From assembly GCA_023423695.1 (NCBI GenBank), contig JAFAFA010000036.1, positions 59,799-123,798 on the forward strand: a DNA stretch of 64,000 nucleotides. The letters run 5' to 3'. The notes beneath the pieces are model-generated. The model was not told the DNA's origin. It did no database searches and saw only the letters and a program-made list of their open reading frames with translations. This document shows positions 26,548-34,100 of the stretch, in pieces; position 1 is the stretch's first letter; every line of letters begins with the position of its first letter. The translations under genes were made by a program, and so were the position numbers. The DNA is from Pseudomonadota bacterium. Its GTDB lineage: Bacteria; Pseudomonadota; Alphaproteobacteria; Azospirillales; Azospirillaceae.

Positions 26548-27438
26548 ATGGCGGTGATCGGTTTCATCGGATTGGGCAACATGGGCGGCCCGATGGCCGC
26601 GAACCTCGTGAAGGCGGGGCATCAGGTGGTGGGCTACGACCTTGTGCCCGCCGCCATCGACGCGGCCAAGGCGGCCGGCGTCACCATCGGCGAGTCCCCG
26701 GCGGCAATCGCCGCCGCGGCGGAGGTGGTCGTCACCATGCTGCCGGGCGGCAAGCATGTTCTCGGCGTCTATGACGGCGACACGGGCATCGTCGCGGTGG
26801 CGCGCCCGGGCACGCTGCTGATCGACTGCTCGACCATCGACGTCGACTCCGCCCGCAAGGCCCATGCGCTGGCCGCGGCCAAGGGTGCGGCCTCGCTCGA
26901 CGCGCCGGTGTCGGGCGGCGTCGGCGGCGCTGCGGCCGGCACGCTGACCTTCATGGCCGGCGGCGAGGCCGAGGCCTTCGAACGCGCCCGCCCGATCCTG
27001 GAGGCGATGGGCAAGAAGATCGTCCATTGCGGCGGCCCCGGCGCCGGTCAGGCGGCGAAGATCTGCAACAACATGATCCTCGGCATCTCGATGATCGGCG
27101 TCTGCGAGGCCTTCGTCCTGGCGGAGAAGCTCGGGCTGTCGCATCAGGCGCTGTTCGACGTGTCGTCCACCTCGTCGGGCCAGTGCTGGTCGCTGACCAG
27201 CTATTGCCCGGTTCCCGGCCCGGTCCCGGCCAGCCCGGCCAACCGCGACTACCAGCCCGGTTTCGCCGCCGCGCTGATGCTGAAGGACCTGAAGCTGGCC
27301 CAGGAAGCGGCGCAGAGCGCCGGTGCCCCCACCCCGCTGGGTGCCGCGGCGGCGCAGCTCTACGCCATGATGAACGCGCAAGGAGAGGGCGGCACCGACT
27401 TCTCCGGCATCATCCGCATGCTGCGCGGCGAAGGGTAA
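26548..27438 (+). CDS. mmsB: 3-Hydroxyisobutyrate dehydrogenase
   Basis: A 296-residue NAD-dependent beta-hydroxyacid dehydrogenase. The Rossmann loop is GFIGLGNMGGPMAANL, the substrate motif is DAPVSGGVGGAAAGTL, and the catalytic Lys lies in GQAAKICNNMILG. It oxidises 3-hydroxyisobutyrate to methylmalonate semialdehyde, the substrate of MmsA. It ends 11 bases before the convergent LysR gene. With mmsA and the acyl-CoA dehydrogenase it forms a valine-degradation operon; the enoyl-CoA hydratase and hydroxyisobutyryl-CoA hydrolase needed between them are not in this window. Confidence 0.95.
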   Translation: MAVIGFIGLGNMGGPMAANLVKAGHQVVGYDLVPAAIDAAKAAGVTIGESPAAIAAAAEVVVTMLPGGKHVLGVYDGDTGIVAVARPGTLLIDCSTIDVDSARKAHALAAAKGAASLDAPVSGGVGGAAAGTLTFMAGGEAEAFERARPILEAMGKKIVHCGGPGAGQAAKICNNMILGISMIGVCEAFVLAEKLGLSHQALFDVSSTSSGQCWSLTSYCPVPGPVPASPANRDYQPGFAAALMLKDLKLAQEAAQSAGAPTPLGAAAAQLYAMMNAQGEGGTDFSGIIRMLRGEG

Positions 27439-27449
27439 GCCGGAACATA

Positions 27450-28358
27450 TCAGGCCACTGGCGACGGGGGCAGGAACAGCGCCTGCTCCCGCCGCACCAG
27501 ATCGGCGATGTGGTCGGCGGTCATGGATATCCGCGCCAGCGAGCGCAGATCCTCATGCACGATCAGCCAGAAGGACCGGGTGATCGTCAGCTCCTCCGGC
27601 AGGACCGGCACCAGATCGGGCTCTCCGCCGGCGATGAAGGCGGGCAGCATGCACAGCCCCGCACCGGCCAGCGTCGCCTTCAACTGGGCGACGAGGCTGC
27701 TGCTCTTGATGCGCGGCGCCACCTCCCCGATGGCCTCGACATAGTCCAGTTCGGGCGCGAAGATCAGGTCGTCGATATAGCCGATGAAGGAATGGCCGCG
27801 CAGATCGGCGCGGCTGCGGATCGGCGGCCGGGCGTCCAGATAGGCGGCGGTGCCGTACAGACCCAGCCGGTAATCGGTCAGCTTCCGGGCATAGAGCCGC
27901 CCCTCCTGCGGACGCGACAGGCTGATGGCGATGTCGGCCTCGCGCTTCGACAGGCTGAAGACGCGCGGCATCGCGACCAGCTGCACCTCCAGCTCCGGAT
28001 GGCGTTCGCACAAGCTCCCGATGCGCGGCGCCAGGAAACAGCTGCCGAACCCGTCCGGCGCGCCGATGCGCACTGCACCGGCGAGCGCCAGATCGCCGTC
28101 CGCCACCATGCCCTGGGCGAGGAAGGCCGCGCTCTCCATCACCTCGGCGGTCTGCTTCAGCCGCTCGCCCTGCGGCGTCAGGGTGAAACCGCTGGGGCGG
28201 CGTTCGAACAGGGTGACGCGCAGCGCATCTTCCAGCGCCGAAATGCGGCGGCTGACCGTGGTGTGGTCGGCACGCAGCCGCTGGGCCGCAGTGGTCAGCG
28301 TGCCGGCACGGGCCACCGCCAGGAAGAATCGCAGGTCGTTCCAGTTGAAATCGGCCAT
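27450..28358 (-). CDS. LysR family transcriptional regulator
   Basis: A 302-residue LysR protein. The N-terminal helix-turn-helix is WNDLRFFLAVARAGTLTTAA, then ADHTTVSRRISALEDAL, and LFERRPSGF. The remainder is a periplasmic-binding-like effector domain, including a SKREADIAISLSRPQEGR stretch typical of the group without a C-terminal Cys switch. The ATG at 28358 is preceded by GGCGG; in-frame starts far upstream lack similarity. It is convergent with the valine operon, ending 11 bases after mmsB, so it may regulate these genes, although no operator shared between the two is evident. Confidence 0.9.
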   Translation of the reverse strand: MADFNWNDLRFFLAVARAGTLTTAAQRLRADHTTVSRRISALEDALRVTLFERRPSGFTLTPQGERLKQTAEVMESAAFLAQGMVADGDLALAGAVRIGAPDGFGSCFLAPRIGSLCERHPELEVQLVAMPRVFSLSKREADIAISLSRPQEGRLYARKLTDYRLGLYGTAAYLDARPPIRSRADLRGHSFIGYIDDLIFAPELDYVEAIGEVAPRIKSSSLVAQLKATLAGAGLCMLPAFIAGGEPDLVPVLPEELTITRSFWLIVHEDLRSLARISMTADHIADLVRREQALFLPPSPVA

Positions 28359-28623
28359 ATCCGCCGGCGCCGCCGTCCGTTCTCGCTGGTGAAGCAGGGG
28401 CCGAACTGTCCCATCAACCCGCCCCCCTGACAAGAGCGCCAAGCCATCCCTGCGACAACGCCGCACCCGGTTCGATTGGGCGCACCGAAAGAGCCTGCCC
28501 CGAAGGAGTACCGCATCTTCCGGCCACCGCCCCCATTTCGCGTGGACGAACCGCCCGCCTGTTGCGTTTATCTGTTGAGGGATGCGGCGTTCCTGACGAC
28601 TGCGAAGAACGAAAGGACGGGCG

Positions 28624-29253
28624 ATGCCGGGCGAGGGCCGGACTGGGGACTGGAACGGGTCGGCGATGGCAAGGACCGTAGCGGCGGCGCTCGCCGTCCT
28701 TGTCGCGGCTGCGGCACTGCCGGCCGCCGCCGAACCGCTGCTGTCCGCACCGGAGTCGGAAGCCCCCCTGCCCTCCCCCGTTCCGTCCACGCCCGCCCCG
28801 GCGGCAGTCCCGGTAACGGTTCAGGCCCCTGTACCGGTTCAGGCCCCGGCCACGCCCCAGACCGACGCCTTCGACTGCTGGCTTCTGGACCCGAACCGGC
28901 TGGAGCAGGCGGCCGACAAAGGTCTATGCGGCGATGCCTTCGCCCGCGCGCCGGAGATCGCCTCCCTGCCCGAAGCCCCTCCCCTGCCCGCATTGACGCC
29001 GCCGCGCAAGCCGAAGTTCCAGGAACGGCGCATCCGCGCGTCGAACCGGGGTTCCAGCCACAGCCAAACCCAGGCGATGGGCACGTCGGCTGCCCAGGTG
29101 TCCCGCGGCGGCGGCAGCAGCGGCAACGGCGATTTCTTCAGCAACTTCCAGCGCGATTTCCGCGCGCTGGGCGACCTGCTGGGCGGCGGGTCGTCGCCGC
29201 GCCGGAGCGACGGCGGCGGCGTCCCCGGTTCTCACATGTCGAACCGGAACTGA
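28624..29253 (+). CDS. Secreted proline-rich hypothetical protein
   Basis: A 209-residue protein that I do not recognise. A signal peptide spans about residues 15-37 (ARTVAAALAVLVAAAALPAAAEP). The mature region is very Pro-rich with VPVTVQAPVPVQAP-type repeats, then a small cysteine pair (FDCWLLDPNRLEQAADKGLCG), then a Ser/Gly-rich low-complexity tail. AAGGA precedes the ATG at 28624; an ATG at 28666, immediately before the signal peptide, is the alternative start. The Pro/Val repeats resemble envelope-spanning or cell-wall-tethered proteins, but the function is unknown. It is convergent with the DUF3102-like gene. Confidence 0.68.
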   Translation: MPGEGRTGDWNGSAMARTVAAALAVLVAAAALPAAAEPLLSAPESEAPLPSPVPSTPAPAAVPVTVQAPVPVQAPATPQTDAFDCWLLDPNRLEQAADKGLCGDAFARAPEIASLPEAPPLPALTPPRKPKFQERRIRASNRGSSHSQTQAMGTSAAQVSRGGGSSGNGDFFSNFQRDFRALGDLLGGGSSPRRSDGGGVPGSHMSNRN

Positions 29254-29260
29254 GCCCGAT

Positions 29261-30013
29261 TCACGGCGCGTCGCCCGGTGCCGTGCCGACATCCTCCGCC
29301 CCCATATCCTCGGCAACGACGTCGATGGTGACGCCGGTGCGCCCCGGCCGGCCATGGTCATGCTCCGGATCGATGCCATGGTCGCGGCGCAGTTCGTCGC
29401 GGACCTCCGCCATGCGGGCGCGCAGCCGGACATATTCGGCCAGAAGCTGGCGGCGCCTGTCGTTCGGCGTCACATCTTTCGGCGGGCGCAGCGAGCGCTT
29501 GAAGTCGATCAGCTGGCGGCGGGTCACGTCGGGACGGATCAGCCCCTCCGCCTTTGCGCGCTCCAGCTCGTCCGGTGTCATGGTGACGATCTGGTAAGCA
29601 ACGCTTTCCGCACCCGGCAGAACGTCCAGCGACAGCCGCCCGGTGTCCACGGCCTCCGCCACCGCGCGGAAGCGGAAGGCGGTCTCGACCGAAAACGGCA
29701 TGTCGCTCTCGATCATTGCCTCGAAGTCGCCATGGGGCAGGATCTCCTTGGCGCGGTTCAGATAGCGGCCGATCGACAGGAATTCCTTGCGGCTGCGGTT
29801 CCAGTGGTAGCGGATTTCCTGGGCGAATTCCTGCCGGGTGTGGCAGGGCACGATGGCGTCGCTGATGTCCGACGCCCGGCGGTCGGCCTTGGACGGCGCC
29901 ACCGCCGCGGCGGTGCGGGCCGGCACGGTGGGCGCCGCGGGCTGGGCGGCATGCTGGGGAGCGGCCTTGCCCTGCTCCGCCACCTTTTTCATGAAGGACT
30001 TCACGTTGGCCAT
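29261..30013 (-). CDS. DUF3102-like, ParB-associated protein
   Basis: A 250-residue, mostly helical soluble protein. A segment at about residues 65-140 (AQEIRYHWNRSRKEFLSIGRYLNRAKEILPHGDFEAMI in parts) matches the DUF3102 pattern of a helix pair around HGDFEAMIESDMPFS. The N-terminus is Lys/Ala/Pro-rich and unstructured. It follows the ParA gene with a 2-base gap and a Shine-Dalgarno GGGGAT overlapping the ParA stop, so translation is coupled. That arrangement suggests a partner of the ATPase, possibly a DNA-binding component in place of ParB. The family's function is not established. Confidence 0.72.
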   Translation of the reverse strand: MANVKSFMKKVAEQGKAAPQHAAQPAAPTVPARTAAAVAPSKADRRASDISDAIVPCHTRQEFAQEIRYHWNRSRKEFLSIGRYLNRAKEILPHGDFEAMIESDMPFSVETAFRFRAVAEAVDTGRLSLDVLPGAESVAYQIVTMTPDELERAKAEGLIRPDVTRRQLIDFKRSLRPPKDVTPNDRRRQLLAEYVRLRARMAEVRDELRRDHGIDPEHDHGRPGRTGVTIDVVAEDMGAEDVGTAPGDAP

Positions 30014-30015
30014 GG

Positions 30016-30768
30016 TCAGATCCCCAACTCGTGCCGGATGAAGTACCAGGCGCCCAGGCATTCGTCGGCGCCGTTCACCGCGCCGACATCGACGATGGAA
30101 CAGCCGATGTCGTCGACGCGGTGCATGTCCTCGATGTCCGGCACCTCATGCGGGACCAGCCGGCCGACCCGGCCCAGCTCCAGCTTCGCTTCCCGCAGGC
30201 TGACCGACCGCCGCTTGACCCGGTTCAGCAGGAAGGCGGCGGGGCGGCCGTAATCGCGCAGGAACTCCATCCAGGGAATGACGCTCATCTTGTCGAACCG
30301 CCCGACCCCGGTCGGCACCAGCACGAGATCGGCACGGCGCAGCAGGATCTTGGTCGCCTCGGGATAGAGTTCTACCGACGGCGGCGTGTCGATGAAGACC
30401 ACGTCGTAGCGCGTGGGGTCGATCTGGGACAGCGCCGCGTCGATCTCCTCCAGCGTGCCTTCATAATGGTCGATGGGGGCAACCTCGTGCGGACGGCGCA
30501 GTTCATGCCACTGGCCCAGCGTGCGCTGCGGATCGAAGTCCAGCGTCGCCACGCGCATGCCGTCCTTGGCCGCCGCGACCGCGGTGTTCTTGCAGCTGGT
30601 GGTCTTTCCGGTGCCGCCCTTCGGCGCGCTGTAGACCACCCAGCGGGCGGGCTTCTGCGCAGCCTTCTGTACCGTCTCGGCGGCATTCTGGTCCGCCTGC
30701 CTGCCGGTTGATTTACCTGCCGGTCTGCCTGCAGATTTCCGTGTGGCGACGGCGGTCGGATCGGCCAT
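30016..30768 (-). CDS. ParA-type partition ATPase
   Basis: A 250-residue ParA/MinD-superfamily protein. Deviant Walker A PKGGTGKTTSCK, the sensor loop FDPQRTLGQW, and the Walker B-like VFIDTPPSVE are clear. Residues 1-35 are a basic, Gln/Ala/Lys-rich leader before the fold. It resembles the short ParA proteins of plasmids and chromids rather than chromosomal Soj. I chose the ATG at 30768 because AGGGGGA lies 5 bases upstream. It is the first gene of a two-gene unit with the DUF3102-like gene, and a palindrome array (30892-30937) stands about 120 bases before its start. Confidence 0.88.
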   Translation of the reverse strand: MADPTAVATRKSAGRPAGKSTGRQADQNAAETVQKAAQKPARWVVYSAPKGGTGKTTSCKNTAVAAAKDGMRVATLDFDPQRTLGQWHELRRPHEVAPIDHYEGTLEEIDAALSQIDPTRYDVVFIDTPPSVELYPEATKILLRRADLVLVPTGVGRFDKMSVIPWMEFLRDYGRPAAFLLNRVKRRSVSLREAKLELGRVGRLVPHEVPDIEDMHRVDDIGCSIVDVGAVNGADECLGAWYFIRHELGI

Positions 30769-31106
30769 CTGTTCCCCCTGCATCGCGTGCCCGTCTTCTG
30801 GATGGCCTCCTTATTAGCGGATCGACGGTCGGCTCGAAAGGGCAAAGGCGGGACCTGAACCATCGAAATAGGGCGTTTCTGTACCGGCAAGGCGTTACCG
30901 GTAACGCTTTCCCGGATGTTTCTGTTACCGGTAACGCTTCCGGCACGACACGCAGGCCGTCCCGCATTGCGGCAACGAAACATTCCGTCACCACTTTCAG
31001 CATTTCCGCCTCGGCCCTGCGTCGCTAAAATGTTTCGCATTCCAAGAAACCGGACAGGGTATCGCCTTCCCGCGAGCATCGGGGGCTTGGGCTGGGGAGT
31101 GGATCG
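30769..31106. other. Intergenic region between divergent ParA and TPS-caspase genes
   Basis: About 340 bases with no gene that I can support. It carries the palindrome array described at 30892-30937 plus a degenerate unit near 30874-30891 (GTTTCTGTACCGG repeats 44 bases later). It should contain promoters for both flanking genes. Confidence 0.5.
30892..30937. repeat. Two GTTACCGGTAAC palindromes, 30 bp apart
   Basis: The first (30892-30907) is a perfect 16-bp palindrome, GCGTTACC/GGTAACGC. The second (30924-30935) is a perfect 12-mer core. They are centred 30 bp apart, three helical turns, as expected for a bound protein. They lie upstream of the ParA/DUF3102-like unit and are candidate centromere or operator sites. 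The same core recurs at 2211-2231. Confidence 0.75.
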
Positions 31107-34100
31107 GTGATGCGGGGATCGGGTGTGAAGGACGGATCGGTGGGACAGGCTCAGGACGCCCACAAGGGACATGGCGGGACCGGACTGAGGCAGGCCCTGC
31201 GCCGCACCACCGCATTGGCCGGGGCAGCGCGTCTGGTTGTCATCACCGCGGTGGCCGCCCTCGGCCTGCCGGCCCTGCCCGCCTTCGCCAATCCCGAAGG
31301 CGGCGTGGTCACCGACGGCAGCGCCACCATCCAGCACACCGGCCCCGGCCGGCTCGACATCCTCCAATCCACCTCGAAGGCGGTGATCGACTGGCAGCGC
31401 TTCGGCATCGCCGAGGGCGAGCACACCAATTTCCGGCAACCCGACGCCAACTCCATCACGCTGAACCGCGTCACCGGCCCCGATCCCTCCGCCATCATGG
31501 GACGGCTGACCGCCAACGGGCAGGTCTGGCTCGTCAATCCGAACGGCATCCTGTTCGGCCCGAACGCCAGCGTCGATGTCGGCGGGCTGGTCGCCACCAC
31601 CCACGACATCCGCAACGAAGACTTCATGGCCGGCCGCTACAGCTTCGAGGGGCGGGGCGGCTCCACCGCGACGGTGGAGAATGAGGGCACCATCACGGTG
31701 GCCCAGGCCGGGCTGGCGGCGCTGGTCGCCCCCGGCGTCGCCAACCGCGGCACCATCCAGGCCCGCATGGGCGAGGTGACGCTGGCCTCCGGCCGCCGCT
31801 TCGTCGTCGACCTGTTCGGCGACCAGAAGATCAACATCGCGGTGGACGCCAAGACCGATGCCCGGCCCGTCGGCGCCGACGGCAAGCCGGTGGATGCCCT
31901 GGTCAGCAACAGCGGCAAGATCTTCGCCGATGGCGGCCGGGTGCAGATGACGGCGTCGGCCGCCAAGGGGCTGGTCGACCGCGTCGTCAACATGTCCGGC
32001 ACCGTCCAGGCCCGGCGGGTGGAACAGCAGGGCGGCGACATCGTCCTGCTCGGCGATGGCGGCGAGGTGGAGGTGTCGGGCACGCTGGACGCCAGCGGCA
32101 ACGGTGCCGGCCAGACCGGCGGCTCCGTCACCGTGTCGGGCAACCGGACGGCACTGGCGGCATCGGCGCGCGTCAAAGCCTCCGGCGCCGCCGGGGGAGG
32201 GGAGGTGATGATCGGCGGCGATGTGCAGGGCGGCAAGGCGTCCGCCGCCACGCTGGCCGGCTACAACATCCGCCCGGCGCGCAAACCGGTGCCGCCGTCC
32301 ACCGAAACCGTCGTGGCGCAGGGGGCGACCATTGCCGCCGACGCCGCGGAGAATGGCAAGGGCGGCAAGGTCGTGGTGTGGGCCGACGGCAGCACCCGCT
32401 TCGACGGCGCCATCTCCACCCGTGGCGGTGCGGCCGGCGGCAATGGCGGCTTCGTGGAGACGTCCGGCAAGCTGTCGCTGCAGGTGCGCGGCCGGGTCGA
32501 TGCCGGAGCGTCGGCAGGTAAGGGCGGGTCGAAGGGCGGGTCCTGGCTGCTCGATCCGACCGACATCAGAGTGTCGTCGAACGGCGGGACCATCAGCGCC
32601 GGCACGATCGAATCGTCGCTCAATACCGGAACCGCCGTCACGCTGCAGACAGACAGTGCCGTCGGTGGAAACGGCGACATCACCGTCGACGAGGCGATCG
32701 TCAAATCGTTCGGCGGAGACACTTCGCTGACGTTGAACGCCTACCGGAACATCATCGTCAATGAAGGCATCCGGTCGGACTCCGGGGCGCTCACCCTCGT
32801 CCTGAACGCTGGAAACACCGGAGAGGAGAATAAGCGCGACGGTGCCGTTCGGATCGGTAAGGAAAGCGCTCCCATTTCGATCAACACCCGCGGCGGCTCG
32901 TTTCTGGTGGGCGGTGGTATCGATCCCTCGACCTTCGCAGCAACCGGACTGCCGCTCGCCGGCTATGCGGCAGGCGTCAATTTCCTCAACGCCACCGTCG
33001 ATACCGGTGCCGGCTCCATCACCATCAATGGGGAAGGTGGACGCTACGACGGTGGCGGAAACCACGGCATCGCACTCCGCAACAGCCAGTTGCTGACCAC
33101 CAGCGGGGCCGTCACGCTCACCGGCGCAGGCGGAATCAGCACCTGCCCGGAACCGACCTGCGATCAGGATCTGTACGCCGGCGACAACCTCGGTGTTCTG
33201 CTCGACACGGCGACGGTGCACAGCTTGAGCGGCATCGTCACGGTCACGGGCACCGCCGGACACAACGATCAGGAATATTCCTTCGGCCGTCCATACGGCA
33301 ATTCCTTCGGCGTTCGACTGAGAGATTCGAGGCTCGAGAGCGACAATGGCGCCATCATCGTCGCGGGCGCCGGAGGAACCGACCGAAGCGAGCGTGGCGT
33401 CGGTAACCAGGCAATCCTGATCGAGGCGTCTTCCCGATTGATCGGGCTGGGCAGCACATCGATCAGCCTGAGAAGCGGCGGCGGGTGGAACGACGACATC
33501 GTGCTGGACTCGTCGACCCTGTCCACCCAGTCCGGAGCCATCCATGTCGATGCGGCGCGCGACCTGAAAGCATCAACCCTGGCCCTGACCGCTGGGGGCA
33601 CGACGACACTCAAGGCTGGAAACAGCGTCTCGCTGATGTCCACCACCATCACTTCGTCCGGAACTCCGGTGGTCGTAAACAGCAGCGCGTCCTCCAGCGG
33701 CCCGATCCTGATTGCCGGCAGCACGATCCACACCCATGGCGGCGCCATCACCCTGGGCGGCGGGAACGATCCCATGAATTCGCCGGCGACAGGCAACGAC
33801 GAGAGTGCCGCCGGCGTCACCATCGACTCGAGCGAGCTGCGGTCCGATGGGGGTATGATCGCCATCACCGGACAGGGATCGCACTATGGCGACGACGGTC
33901 ACGGCGTGGCCATCACCGGGCAAACCAGGATCGACTCCGGCACCGGAAAGATCGCCATCCGTGGCAAGGCCATCCCCTATGGCGGCTGGGGGGCCGGCGT
34001 CATGATCGCCTCCGATGCCGCCGAGGGGCCGACCCTCCAATCCGCCTCCATGGCCGCCGACGCCATTCGGATCGACGGCGACGCCTCCGAGGGGGACGCG

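Noticed and set aside
30372..33545. Very long minus-strand open frame opposite the TPS gene
   Set aside because: Its reading is Asp/Gly/Ala/Arg-rich and without domains; it mirrors the high-GC codon pattern of the real plus-strand gene and crosses the well-supported ParA gene.
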